Source of the DNA: Paramecium octaurelia
Lineage: Eukaryota; Ciliophora; Oligohymenophorea; Peniculida; Parameciidae
NCBI GenBank assembly: GCA_905182995.1
Contig: CAJJDP010000074.1
Location: 302,595-366,594 of the forward strand
Length of the DNA: 64,000 nt
Direction of reading: 5' to 3'
A program made the position numbers and the translations under genes. This document shows, one piece after another, positions 13,264-24,604 of this stretch (positions are counted from its first letter, which is position 1; each line of letters begins with the position of its first letter). Below the pieces are notes generated by a model. It was given only the letters and a program-made list of their open reading frames with translations, was not told the origin of the DNA and did no database searches.

Positions 13264-14250
13264 ATGTTCGAATACGACTTTGGTTAGTTGTACGAATGGC
13301 CAGAGATTTATGCTTATTAATTATTGTATTCTTAAGCAATTAATTATTCTCTTTCTAGTTTTTTGGCTTACCAGTTATTTAATCTAGATTAGAATGCTAA
13401 TACCTTTCAACCATGACTTCTATGTCCTTCTCTTAAAAGTTGGACTGGGCTAATGAATCAGATGAACCCTGCATTTATTGAGTAAGATCAAAATATTGAT
13501 GTATAGGAAGGGATATTTTCATCTGTGAAATATAAATGTAGATATTTACATTATTAATGGACTGAGGTAATTCTTAATCAAGGGCATGTTAAATTGGAGT
13601 TTGTATTTGAGAATTTTCAGTTGCTTAGGTTTTGGATTTAGATTAGGTTGTATCCACAAGTTAAAATTATCTTTGATAATCCTAATACATCGATTTGGTC
13701 ATATTTTTAGTATAATACGGTTAATCGCTATGGGTATTTCTTTTTGATTATTCTAACTTAATGTGGATAATTACATAGAGTGAAGGCGCTACTTTTTCTG
13801 ATTTGATAAAGTCTTTCAAAGACAGATGAAGAAGTGACTTCATGAGTCAATCTATTGGCATTATTTTAGATTTCTCGAGTCTAGATAATTGATGGATGAA
13901 TACTTCTTCTTCTTTTATTTGGTGTATTTTTTGCATTTTATTTTGATTCCATCTGTAGAGATCACTTATTGTTCTCTATAAATTGATTGATTATTTGTTA
14001 ATCTAGAGGTAAATGTATTAATACTTCTGGTTTGAATTGACATTATTCTGGTTTTGGTTTTTGTTTGATTCTGGCTTTGGAATGAGGTTAAATTGATTTA
14101 TTGGCATAAGATTGAATTCTTAAGAACTCATCTTATGTAACTAATATCCTTTGAGAAGAAGACTTCTTCATAATTATACAGGATGAAGATATTGATATGA
14201 AATATAAAATATAAAATAGTTTAATTAAAATCATTCTAGAGTATCAAAGA
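13264..14250 (+). pseudogene. Degenerate gene for an aromatic-rich membrane protein
   Basis: From ATG 13264 a protein-like frame runs MFEYDFGQLYEWPEIYAY but meets an in-frame TGA after about 50 codons. It then continues in the same frame for another 120 codons (YLHYQWTEVILNQGHV, FQLLRFWIQIRLYPQVK). After about 13805 the coding signal switches frame more than once. One frame gives clear hydrophobic segments such as FWFELTLFWFWFLFDSGFG. No short intron that removes all the TGAs could be found. The sequence is less AT-rich than its surroundings. The best reading is a recently broken multi-membrane gene; an active gene with unusual introns cannot be excluded. Family unknown. Confidence 0.45.
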
Positions 14251-14297
14251 GTTCTTGAATAGTATTTATCTACGAAGTCACCTTATTGAGTATGAAA

Positions 14298-14549
14298 TCA
14301 ATCTGTGCCATATAATTTTTCAACATAAGCAGTAAAGTTTACTAACTGATATAATTTACTTTCTTTAATTTTTTTAATTGGTTTTTTAATATGCGAATCA
14401 TAATTATTATTATTGAAGAAATCATCCAGATAATTTTTGACTTCAATTTTAAGCGATGGTTGAGACTGAAAATTCTCATATATGGTTTTCATGTATTTTG
14501 TCATGTTAAATTTATATTAATATTGTATTTTAGAATTCACTGTACTCAT
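14298..14549 (-). CDS. Small hypothetical protein, 83 aa
   Basis: ATG is at 14547-14549 and TGA at 14298-14300, a single exon. The protein starts MSTVNSKIQYQYKFN, is Lys/Asn/Tyr-rich and apparently helical (IYENFQSQPSLKIEV, KKPIKKIKESKLYQLV). A shorter version from the internal Met at 14502-14504 is possible. No signal peptide, membrane segment or known domain was seen. It sits close to the 3' end of another minus-strand gene. Confidence 0.5.
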
Positions 14550-14576
14550 AATATAGTTATTCAGATAAAAGAGATA

Positions 14577-15093
14577 TCAAATCCTACTATTTGACAATGT
14601 TGCGTCAACTGCTTATATGTTGTGTATTTAATAGAGACTTTTCTATTCCTAAATCAATCTTTGTATATTAATATCTCTTCTTTTCTGACTTAATTTAGAT
14701 TGATAATGTTGTTCCATAGATTTTATTCTAATAATGATTAATGCTATTATTAATATAGAGATACTTATGGATTATTATTTAGCAACCCACAAAGCTTGGC
14801 ATGTTTGATTATTTTGTTCATTTCAGCAGCTGAATATATTTTGGTAGAGTTCATTTCTGATAGTTTTCTATTAACACTACAAGAACTATTTTTGCTTTGG
14901 AAACTCTCATCATTGCATTTCGTAGACCTTGATCTCATTTTTGATGCTCTATCTATGTGATCCAAATAAACTGGAGTTATGTGATTGGCTATCGGTTGAA
15001 CTTCTGAAACCCTAAGACTAATTGTCTTCGTTATCAAAATACTTTGATATTCCCAACAGACCTCTGTATTTTCGAATGTATTATTGTTACCAT
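14577..15093 (-). CDS. Hypothetical basic protein, ends not fully resolved
   Basis: The core, 14765-15037, is a clear frame (RVSEVQPIANHITPVYLD, SRSTKCNDESFQSKNSSC, AEMNKIIKHAKLCGLL). An upstream ATG at 15091-15093 can be joined by a 29-nt intron ending GAG. Downstream, a GTATCT...TAG intron of either 21 or 37 nt leads to alternative C-termini, with TGA at 14577-14579 or at 14605-14607. Ser/Lys-rich, no recognised domain. The gene is probable, but both ends are provisional. Confidence 0.4.
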
Positions 15094-15241
15094 TTTAATT
15101 TATTTGGATTCTATAAATTCATTAATTTATTAATAAATGTATCATAATTCTACTCACCTATAATTTACATAAATAAAATAAATAAATAAAGGATCACTTA
15201 TAAAATCCTGAAAATTATTGTAATATATAATACAAAAATAT

Positions 15242-16215
15242 ATGACCACTCCTGTATGTTTAATATTAATTAGCTCAAATAGAAATTTAATATTGAGGAC
15301 GGTTCAGAGTCAGAATAAGAAGAAACCTAGAAGAAATCCTCTGAAAATCAAGCCTTATTTCAAACATCCTTATTTTCCTCCTTACCATCAAACTCCAAAT
15401 CACTAAAAAAGAAACCATTGGCAAAACTGACACTCTAGGATTTCCTCACTAATTATGATCAAAATTTTGATGATGTTTTTGGAGAACAAGAACTCCCATA
15501 AACTAAAGAGTAGGTAGCCAAAAAGAAGAAGAAGAAAACAACAAAAAAGAAGAAACATTAATCTGATTCTGAATCAGAATATAAATCAATACCTAAAGAG
15601 TCAAGAAAGAAATAAAAAGCTGATTCAGAATAATCAAATGAAAAATAAATTGAACCATCCCTACCGAAGTAATCAACATCAAAGAATTAGAAAAAGCACA
15701 GATTAACCAAAATTGATAGTAGTAAACTAACATCTGAAGAGAAATCAAACGATGTCAAAAGATATGATCCAAATTCTGTAGACCTACCAGAAAACACTAA
15801 GGCTGATAAGAAGAATTTCAAATTAAGAAAGTTTTTATTTAGTTTTGGGTTGGAACAATAAAATCCAGAAGATGATCAAGAATAAGAAGAAGAAAAGGAA
15901 GAGTAAGTAGAAGAATAAAAAGAAAGCGTTAATAGTAAGAAATCTAAAAAGAAAACCAATTAGACAAGGGAAAATAAAGATAATTAAATAGAATAATTGG
16001 ATATTGATAAAATTGAAAATAGCAACAAAAATAGGAAACAACCAAAAAAGACTGTGAGTAATTCAAGAGAAAATGAGAAACAGAAATAATAATAAAGAGA
16101 ATAGAAATAACCAGAAGTAGATCCTAAAACTATGCTTAATCTTGATACATTAAAATTGAATGTCTATATTCCAGAATGCAACCCTAAAGATAATGATGAT
16201 GATATTAATTAATGA
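15242..16215 (+). CDS. Highly charged Lys/Glu-rich protein, 317 aa, one 20-nt intron
   Basis: ATG 15242-15244 encodes MTTP, then a 20-nt intron at 15254-15273 (GTATG...TTAG). The second exon is open for 313 codons to TGA 16213-16215. The protein is extremely charged: poly-Lys KKKKKKTTKKKK, acidic runs QEQEEEKEEQVEEQKE, and many Ser. The end NVYIPECNPKDNDDD is more structured. No hydrophobic segment. The composition suggests a disordered nuclear or cytoskeletal protein, which is an inference. Its stop lies only 17 bases from the stop of the convergent gene. Confidence 0.85.
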
Positions 16216-16232
16216 TTATACATATTATCTTA

Positions 16233-16816
16233 TCATTTTTATTATAAATGGTGATGCCATTTGGTTTTCTCTGATAGGATTCCTGGATTTGTGACATTTC
16301 CAAATTTACCAAAATTTCCATAAACATTATGTGCTGTGCTTAAAAAGTGTCTCTTCACATTGAAACTAAATTAATTATCACTGCATACTGTCTATCTCCT
16401 AATTCTACTTGAGATGCATTTTTAGTGAGAATTGGAGCATCAGGTTCAGGTAATCTGGATCTGAATGAACCTGTGTGATAGGGTTCCAATAATTTATTAG
16501 TTGAACCAACATGTAAATAAGGTTTGACTTTATAATCATCACTTATATAAAAATGAAGATTTTACGCATATGTTGATGTAGTGTATGTGGATTTTGTTTC
16601 GTGTTCTGCTGGAGTCTTGTTTGCAATTTCATAGAATGGAACAGCCTTTGATATTATGGATATTACTTCAGGATTTCCTTATTTCATTCTCACATAAGAA
16701 CATGAACTAACTTTTGTGCTTTTGAAAAAAGCTGCTGATTTATCTAACTTCAAGGACGGATGGAGTACCATTCTGCCACTATGAATTGATTGTTTAGTCT
16801 CGGACGGTTGTGACAT
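16233..16816 (-). CDS. Hypothetical protein, 186 aa, one 23-nt intron
   Basis: ATG is at 16814-16816 and TGA at 16233-16235. A 23-nt intron at 16366-16388 is needed to avoid an early TGA. The protein reads MSQPSETKQSIHSGRMV and has repeated His/Tyr/Pro-rich short motifs (KPYLHVGSTNKLLEPYH, GSFRSRLPEPDAP). It ends with a Gly/Asn/Phe-rich tail (HNVYGNFGKFGNV...KWHHH). Such short, proline- and aromatic-rich proteins without domains are common among axonemal inner-microtubule proteins; that parallel is only suggestive. It starts 24 bases from the start of the divergent plus-strand gene, so both must share a tiny promoter. Confidence 0.85.
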
Positions 16817-16840
16817 TATATTAATTATTTATTTTAATTA

Positions 16841-17832
16841 ATGAGAACTAATCATTAATACAATTATAATTATAAATTAGACTAAATATTTTCCAGAGAA
16901 AAGTAATCCAACATTTATACATTTATTAGATCTTATGATATTCATTTGAAAAAATTGAATGAAATTAAAAGCAAAAAATCACATTCATAATCAAGAGTCT
17001 AACATATTGAAATCTTGGAAAAGAGAAATTCTATGAGACAATAAAGAAGGCGTTTCGATCTCAGTGGTATGTTTTCATGAAGATTTTAATAAATTTAGAA
17101 CAATCAGAACGAATCAATAAGGGAAACAGTTAATTATATTATAAAATAACAGAAATCTGCAATAGGCCAATGTAATAAGATTACTATAAATATGAAGATG
17201 AAAATCTGCATCACCCTCATAATTTAAATTTAACTTTTCGCAAAATACAAGCTCAATAAATTTAAAATGAAAACATTAAATTAGCTGATAGACTTATGAA
17301 ACAAGAACCAGTCCTAAAATTGGATGAGTATTCTCATTAATATACTGAAAACAAAAGATTGATGTAAAGACTTTAAAGATATCAATAATGTTAACAATAT
17401 GTTAATTCAATTAGGTAATCTTATATTTATTTTAGAAATAATTTGACTCTTTCCAATCGCGATACAACAAATAATAGTTCACTATCCTGCAAAAAAAAGG
17501 AAAAAACATAGTTATTACCAATTCTTAAGTAGTTATATATGTTTAATCCTAGTGCCAAAAATAAATCAATTGATGCTTCTGAATTAGAAAAAATCAATTA
17601 TTTAATAAATTAAGAAGAAGTATCTACCTTAAAGGAACTTATATAATAAGAAGAAAAATAACAATAACAAGATGAAAAGAATTAGAACAAATAAGAATTG
17701 CCCGAAATCCCTTAACTAAATGAGGAATCATAAATAGAAACTTTAAGACAAAATGAAATTGTGGAGAGCTAAATTTAATAATAGATAGATAATGAAGTCA
17801 AACAATAGAGTGACGATGATGTTGAATAATGA
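16841..17832 (+). CDS. Probable CFAP97/Hemingway-like ciliary protein, two introns
   Basis: ATG is at 16841-16843 and TGA at 17830-17832. A 32-nt intron at 17067-17098 removes an in-frame TGA. A 21-nt, in-frame GTAATC...TTTAG segment in the middle is likely a second intron. The central part has two copies of the pattern seen in the CFAP97 (KIAA1430) domain: a basic helix followed by an Asn-centred leucine-rich segment, here SERINKGNSQLYYKIT and IQNENIKLADRLMKQEP. It is preceded by LTFRKIQAQQ. The C-terminus is Gln/Glu-rich. CFAP97 relatives act in ciliary axoneme assembly or motility. Assignment is by motif memory only. Confidence 0.6.
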
Positions 17833-17918
17833 TGAACTATTTTGTTTTCTTAACAGTTTTATATATAATAGTAATATCAAATTTTTTATTTATTTTTAAA
17901 TATCAATTTAACAGTCAT

Positions 17919-19751
17919 ATGAAAAGTAAACATTAAGTGCTCAAATAAGTATATGAAAGTATAGAATCATTATATTAAGACGATAATAAAACATTTGGTA
18001 AAAAGAATAAACCAAGAAATGAAGAACCTAATATGTTTGACATTATGAAATGGCCTCTACAATAGGATGAACCTTGGGATTTTAAGAAGAAAATCCAAGT
18101 CGAAAGAGAACCAGAGACTAAAAAGGTTACTGCAAGAATCAATCATGAGAATTAACATTGGCAAACTGAAAATAAAGATAATTTTAGAAAGATTGAAAAA
18201 TTAAAGGTTGATGATTCTTAAATTTATGTGTAAAGTAAATTAAACATTAACAACATATATAGAATTAGATGAAAAAACCATCAAAAACATTGCTAAATCT
18301 TGTGAATGTTAAAATAGTAAGGTATAAAAAGCAAATTAACCTTAATATTAATAATAAGAAGATTTAGATAATCAATATAAATTGCCCTTAAAATGGAATC
18401 CAAAACAATAATCTGCATATAGGGATAACTATTAAGTGAAAGATATAAAGGATTAAAACGAACTTATCTATTAATTAGAACAAAATAATCAAAATTTTAA
18501 AGGACAATATAAAGTAGTGCATCCATAAGGTGGATTTTATTATGAGGAATCTAAAAAGGGAGAAGAAGATGTAGTAAGTTCTGAAGAAGAAGAAGAAGTT
18601 CATAATTAATAGAACGATGATTAGGTGAAAAAGATGACAACCAAATTCATCAAGAAAGCAAAGACTTTAGATCCAAATAACCCTGAAGATGCTGAAAAAT
18701 TGAAAAGAAGATAGGAAAGGATTAAGAAGTTTAAAGGTGAGACACGTTGGATAGCAGATTCAGCATTTACAACATATTTTGGTAAACCAGCATGGGGTCC
18801 CTATGGATATAATAATATCAATCCTACAGTTGGAGGAGTAATATATGGGCAACATCTATTATCGCACAATGTTTAACCTCATAGAAATAAGAATGATCCA
18901 TATTACATATAAACATATTAGAATGCATTAAGGAAAGGAGCTGCAGTTGCTAATGTGGAACCAGAACCCCCTCGGAATTGCAGAGAAGAGGATAGATTAA
19001 ATCCAGAATAAGTGGAAGCTTTAAAATCAAGGAATCCGTTGACTCCATAGCCTTATTAAGACTTAAAAAAGTAATTAGATTCAAAAGGTAAATAAACTAT
19101 ACCTGAGTTCAGTATTAAGAAACCTGATTTGAGTAACACTCTAAGGTTTGCTTCTGAAGCAGGGAGTGTTTAAGGTGAATAAATTCCATAAGAGAATAAG
19201 AAGAGTCAATAAAAGATTAAGAGGCCATAATCAGCTTTGGAGAATAGAAACTAAAAGTCATAAAATGAGAATAATTTAAAAATTAACAATGATGAGAAAA
19301 CAAAGGATTCTAAGAAGAAACTAGATAAGAAAGTTTAAATGTAATCAGAATCAAATTTAAAAGTTGATGATTAATTAGCCATTCCTGATAAGGCAAGCAA
19401 CAAGTTTATAGAAGAATTGAAATAGAAGAAGGAAAAGGCTAATCGATTGACTTGCAAAGTGAACGAGATAAATCCTTCATTATTGAAACAATCACCTAAA
19501 TAAGAGTAAAAGAATTAAATAACTGTTGATCTATAGGAGGTGAAATCGTTTGATGACAAGTACAATTAATATTAATCAATAGAAATCCACCTCCAAATTA
19601 TTTGTAATCATTGGACCCTATAGAATTGAATCCTAAAAATTATAAGGGAGTTCCATCTGATTGGTTGCACAGAATTCCATTCGCAGGTAAGAAATAAGAG
19701 ATCATCAAAAATGGATTATAAACAAAAGAATGCTTTGACTACGGGTTTTGA
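17919..19751 (+). CDS. Hypothetical large basic protein, about 590 aa, two introns
   Basis: ATG is at 17919-17921 and TGA at 19749-19751. Introns at 18235-18262 (28 nt) and 19560-19582 (23 nt) keep the frame open; each is GTA...TAG. The protein is Lys/Glu/Asn-rich with an acidic patch (SSEEEEEVHN). A conserved-looking central block contains TRWIADSAFTTYFGKPAWG, PYGYNNINPTVGGVIYG and DPYYIQTYQNALRKG. The C-terminus has NYKGVPSDWLHRIPFAG. The Gly/Pro/aromatic blocks inside basic disordered sequence resemble cytoskeletal or axonemal proteins. No named family was recognised. Confidence 0.85.
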
Positions 19752-19836
19752 TTATATTAAAATAAATTGGTTTATGTAATTTGGAATCATATTTTAATTC
19801 ATAAAAGGCAATAATAAAATTAAATTCGCATCAAAA

Positions 19837-20330
19837 TCAAATATCAATACCCCTTGACATCATAATTAAGAATTTAAAGAAATATCCAAGGAACTCATCC
19901 TCCTCAAACTGTTCAATTCGTACTGCCATGTTAATCTCCTTCCACAGTTCCTTAGGTTAATTTGTGAGTTTATTGATTCCTTTAGGGTTATTATTAACCA
20001 CTATGTTATTAATAACCCTCTTCGTGACAAAAAGTGTCTATAGCATCGCCAACTCAAACTCAAAGATCTTGATATTAATAAAATTCATCATCACTCCATC
20101 AAGCAGGCTCATCAAGTCCAGCTTGCTCTGCTTAATTGTAAAATACCCCATAATAATCTGTAATATCTTTCAAGTATCACATAGTAATATAGAACAACCA
20201 TTTCATAATAAGTACTTACAAGAAATGTTAAATAACCATATTCCTCTTTGTATTAATCACCACCAAAAAATGACCATAATCGCAATACATCTAATCTCAA
20301 TAATTAGATTAGAACCTCTAAAAGTTACAT
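19837..20330 (-). CDS. Helical-repeat-like hypothetical protein, 156 aa
   Basis: ATG is at 20328-20330 and TGA at 19837-19839, with a 23-nt GTG...CAG intron at 20158-20180. The product starts MQLLEVLIQLLRLDVLR and is a string of amphipathic helices (SKLDLMSLLDGVMMNFINI, FELAMLQTLFVTKRVIN, LWKEINMAVRIEQFEED). It looks like an armadillo/HEAT-type fold fragment, judged from pattern only. It begins about ten bases from the first coding sequence of the divergent plus-strand gene. The intron's GTG donor is less typical than GTA. Confidence 0.6.
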
Positions 20331-20340
20331 GAGATCGACC

Positions 20341-21062
20341 ATTTGGATTATGATAATACCAATAATAATTTATACTTGAATAGTATTGTTCTAAGACGAT
20401 GATTTAGAAAAGAAGTTTTAAAATGCTTTTGATATAACAAGAGATTTAAAGTAAAGAACTTACACCCAGAAGTACCAAAATAATAGAAATAATAGGTAAA
20501 CTACATATCTAATATTAATGATACTGGGCAAATTAATTTCCTAATATTAATGAATAGGAATAAATATCTAATATTAAAGAATAAGGGCAATAGTTGTAGG
20601 ATTTTGCACTTCAATATTCAGATAGATATATATACAAGAGGCTTAGGATTTGAATCTGCCACAAGAGAATTATATGGAATTTTAACATATTAAAATGACA
20701 ATTTATTTTATTCTGGCGATGAGGTTGCTAATTAATATCATGGACAGGTCAAATTAATCAATTTCTAATCAAAATTGATGGTCCTTTTTGAATATTAAGA
20801 TGACAGAGGAATGAATAATTTTTGGTTGGAATATGTAATTAATTATTGATCCAATTGAGGAGGTACTTTTTTACGTTAAGGTGCATGGAGTTGGTGTACA
20901 TTATTTGAGAAATAAAGAAAAATTTGAATGTTATTTTAATGTAAATATATATGATTGATGATGGAGGAATATATTCAACAATGGATGGATACACTATTAA
21001 AGAAGTATAGAAAGGGATATCAATAAATTATATTTGATTTGAATTATTAATACCCATATTGA
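20341..21062 (+). CDS. Hypothetical protein, several introns, start unresolved
   Basis: Splicing gives one coherent frame that ends at TGA 21060-21062. Introns are 20383-20407 (25 nt), a 62-nt or double intron inside the AT-repeat stretch around 20494-20556, a 25-nt one near 20838-20862, and 20941-20966 (26 nt). Readable segments are FQNAFDITRDLKQRTYTQ, RGLGFESATRELYG, NFQSKLMVLFEYQDDRG, FYVKVHGVGVHYLRNKEKF and EYIQQWMDTLLKKYRKG. The last two introns end in GAG, unusual for Paramecium, but the joined protein is convincing. No ATG was found in the first exon, so the true start is unknown. No domain recognised. Confidence 0.55.
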
Positions 21063-21450
21063 AATAGAAAAGGTGTTTTTATCTTGAATATATCATTTAT
21101 ATTAAATTTAAATAATAAATTACCTAATTATACTAATTGCATATAAATTAAATTGCAATTTCAAATAATAATGTCTCATCATTTATAATTGTTGATTAGC
21201 TCTATCAATATAAGTTTAGTGAATTCACCCTAATTTCTTCTTTACTTTTAACCTATATCCATTATCCTTTCAACCTAATTACATAATAAAATATACTAAT
21301 AATTGTTTTTTAGTTATCAAAAATTATAATAAATCCAGCCATTTCTTGAAAGAAAAGATATTGATGTCATACCTGTATCTATAAAGTTAGCCTAATGGAT
21401 ATTAAGTTTTGGTATATTACTACTTTCTAACACAAATTATATATCAAATA
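21063..21450. other. Convergent intergenic region
   Basis: About 390 AT-rich bases lie between the ends of two convergent genes. A 45-codon minus-strand frame (MAGFIIIFDNQK...) exists but is not supported by anything else. Confidence 0.5.
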
Positions 21451-22836
21451 TCAATTCTTTTTTTTATTTATAGAAAGAGATTTAATGTTTTGTATGGTGG
21501 GATTTTCATTCTCAACTTCAAATTCAAAGATTTTCGAAAGACGATTCTCTTGAAGAAATGATAAGAATGAGTTTTTAGAAATCTTAGATCGATATTAAGG
21601 TTTAAAAATCTTTGAGCACAAATACTCCTTAGGGGTTTTTCTCTTTTAAGGATTTATTTGCATCATAGATTTAAGTAAATCGATGATATCCTTATCAATA
21701 TTTGTATTTAGGATGTTATATTTTCCTGAAATGTTGTTTTGAAGTTATGTTTATGGGTCATTTCCAAAAGGATTTTGATTGAATAACCTTAGATATGAAC
21801 AATACAATTACAGATGATATAACAAAGTGCCTAGTTAGAAAATATTGGCTTATGGCGAGATTAGGTATTTATTTAAATACTCGGGAGGAATAAATCCTAT
21901 AGTATTTCCCTTTCTAAACTAATGAGATATATATACATAGGCCTTCCTTTATTGCATTCAAAAGTGGAGGATGAGAAATTACTAACTACAATAGAGTTGG
22001 ATTCCAGAGAATAATTAATCATATCCAAATTAATTCCATTATGAATAATTTGAAGCTCTTGGAAAATGTTTAACACTAACATTAGAATTATTCCATACCG
22101 ATTAGCAATTGTTCCAAAATCTCAATTACGAAAGAGAGAGGCAAGCCCATTTTTTGCATTTTTAAAATCTACCTTAAAGATATTAAATTTTTGTTTGTGT
22201 AGATTAAAGAATAGTAATCACCATCATATGTGATTGATTAAATTTTCATTATGTAAGGACAATTCTAAGCATTCAATAATTAGATGATCCTCACTTCCTC
22301 TGGTATGCTGTCTTGACCTAGTTGAGTGTTAAATGAGTTCGACATCTCCAACCTTTAAGAAATTAAGCTGGAAAATATTCTTTTCTCAATGTACTGTTTA
22401 TTTTCTTTGACATTCATTACTAAATTCAGCTTAGCTTAATATATTTATATACTTCATATTGTGCATTAGTCTATATAACCGAATTCTTTATAAAGATATT
22501 ACTTTTTTTATAAATGAACTTTCCAGAACAAAAATCATACAACTCGTCCAGTTATTCAGCAGAACCCTGAATTTTGTATTCTTCCCCTTAATAAAAGAGT
22601 CTAAAGTATAATTCATTAGAGCAAATTCCTTCAATGTAATCATTCCAATCCAATAATACACTCTCATCGCTCCAATAAACCAATAATTTGAAACTTAAAT
22701 TCAAAGGGTCCTATATATTGAGGTTAATAAATACTAGTAGCTTGAATCCTAAGGGCTCTTGTAGAATGTAAATTTGAGTCTTTCTGCCTTTGGTGAAGTT
22801 TAATCCTTCAATTTGATATAGATCGTTTTGATTCAT
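21451..22836 (-). CDS. Protein-kinase fold, predicted pseudokinase
   Basis: ATG is at 22834-22836 (MNQNDLYQIEGLNFTKG) and TGA at 21451-21453, with several short introns; one is a clear 23-nt GTATGG...GTTAG. About the first 130 residues form a non-kinase N-terminal domain. The kinase N-lobe follows, with a helix-C-like EEVRIIQLLNAQNCPYI and hinge-like YDGDYYSLIYTNKNL. The catalytic loop reads IIHNGINLDMINYS where active kinases have H-R-D-x-K-x-x-N, so the catalytic Asp and the Lys are missing. The magnesium motif DFG is replaced by NFS. The APE region is present as GFIPPEYL. The C-lobe ends with DKDIIDLLKSMMQINPQKR. A regulatory rather than catalytic role is therefore inferred. Confidence 0.7.
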
Positions 22837-23417
22837 TATAATAGTTAATTAAGATTTAGTGTTTTATATTATGAATTAATTATTTGTTAATTTGAATGAT
22901 TTAAAATTTATATTACTTGAGTTTTGTATTTTTTTATAAATATTGATAAAATAAATAATATTTATTAATAAAAAAGCACAATTAATGAAAATAATTAATT
23001 TCTGTTATTTTCAACTTCACATAAAGTTTTATTCTTATTTTGTATCTCTAATTTATGATGAATACATCCAAAAACAAGGGAACACAAAAAAATATTACAT
23101 CATTTTTATTAGCCTTATTGAATTATTATAATTGCATTTAATTAAACGTTTTAAGTTTGATAACAAATACAATTAATCTATTAACTGGTTTAGAGTTTGA
23201 AGTTAAGAAGTAAAACAATTTAAATAATTCTTATAAAATAAATAATAGCTTTAAATAAATATTCAAAAATATGGTGATTGAATTAGATTATATCAAAACA
23301 TGAATGGAAGGTCTGAAAATATCAATTATGAATAATATTGAATTTAGAAAATAATTATAGAATTTAGGATTAATTCGTTTTTGATATAAATCGTTTTTAA
23401 TAATAAGTTTATCAGAA
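22837..23417. other. Divergent intergenic region
   Basis: About 580 AT-rich bases between the pseudokinase start (minus) and the trichocyst gene start (plus). It contains one 82-codon plus-strand frame (23055-23303), listed among rejected items. It should carry the trichocyst-gene promoter; no motif is recognisable. Confidence 0.5.
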
Positions 23418-24555
23418 ATGAAATACATGATTGTGGTATTGTTAGCCTTAGCAGCTACAAGTTATGCTTCGAAAACTTAAGATCAAATCTTAGCACTTTT
23501 ATAAGTAAGTTGAACTCAAATATTCGAATAGACAGGAACAAAAGCAAGTGATGCTATTGATACAGTGTTTGGATTGTTGAATGATTTGAAATAATCAAAT
23601 ATTGATGCTTAATTTGCTGCAGACTAAAAGAATGAGACAGACGAATGGATTGGTGCCTAGTATATATAATTATTTAAATATTAGAACAATTGAATAATTC
23701 ACTAAAATCAAAGCCTTGAATTAAAAACTATTCTAACAAGCAGTTGAAAATAGAGCTGAATATGAATAAGTCTTATAATAAACCAAAAATTATTTGGCTT
23801 GGAATGAAGCAAGAAGAGACTCTATTGCAGCTAAAATTGAAACATTACAAGACAATTAATGCTTTAGCAATCAATTATTTGTGAAATCAATTAAACACAA
23901 TCAAGAAGCCCTTGAAGTCATCAAACTTCTTAAATAAGATGTTGCTGGTTATATTATAAATGGAGATTCTTTCGAATTTACACAAGTTCAAGCTTAATCA
24001 GTTGCTGAAAAATTAAAATAATATAGCAATATGTTCTAAGAACATCAAATAAAATCATTTTTAGCTTTGGCTACAGAAGAATAAGTAAATTATTTAAATA
24101 TTCAAGGAATAACAATCTGGAAATGGATCAACATTGGCTGAAAAAGTCTTGGCTGTCCTTGAAGGATTGTAAAGTGAATTAGAAGCATCATTAGAGAATT
24201 TGAAATAGAATGAAATCAACGCATCCTGGGAATTAGCTGGATGGGTTTCATTGTCTGAAGCTGAAATAACAAGTTTGGAAGTAGAATATGAAAGAAAATA
24301 AGTATTTGCTGACAGAACTGCTACTGTATAAATTATACATTAAATTAGTAAATTCAAGCTGCCTTGGCCTAATAAGCTAAATCTAAGATTATTTTATAGG
24401 AATCCCAAGATGCATTAGATTAAGCCTAATCTGATTTAGAATCCAAGAGAGCTGATTATGAAGAAGCAAAGGCTAAGAGAAATGAAGAGAATGCCATTTT
24501 GGATGAGGTTATCATCATGTTCAAGAAATAAGTTGCTTCATGGTCTGGAAGATGA
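23418..24555 (+). CDS. Trichocyst matrix protein (TMP family)
   Basis: ATG is at 23418-23420 and TGA at 24553-24555. Four introns of about 22-27 nt (first at 23505-23531) restore the frame. The protein starts with a signal peptide, MKYMIVVLLALAATSYA. Long alpha-helical segments follow, rich in Ala, Gln, Glu and Leu with heptad-like spacing (AVENRAEYEQVLQQTKNYL, ARRDSIAAKIETLQDN, LAEKVLAVLEGLQSELEA). There is a Cys-containing loop (DNQCFSNQLF), a long terminal coiled coil (SQDALDQAQSDLESKRADYE) and the end FKKQVASWSGR. This matches the Paramecium TMP family: secreted, proteolytically processed proteins that form the crystalline trichocyst content. The roughly 350-aa length fits the family. High confidence from composition and layout. 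Confidence 0.85.
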
Positions 24556-24604
24556 AATTATTGATAGATATTAAAGAATATATCATTTATTCAACGAATA
24601 AACC

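Noticed and set aside
19964-20332. 122-codon plus-strand standard-code frame rich in Ile/Leu/Ser
   Set aside because: It overlaps a minus-strand frame with better composition, a plausible 23-nt intron and a stop that fits the neighbouring genes.
23055-23303. 82-codon plus-strand frame (MMNTSKNKGTQ...)
   Set aside because: Length expected by chance when only TGA stops translation in such AT-rich DNA; no splice, domain or context support.
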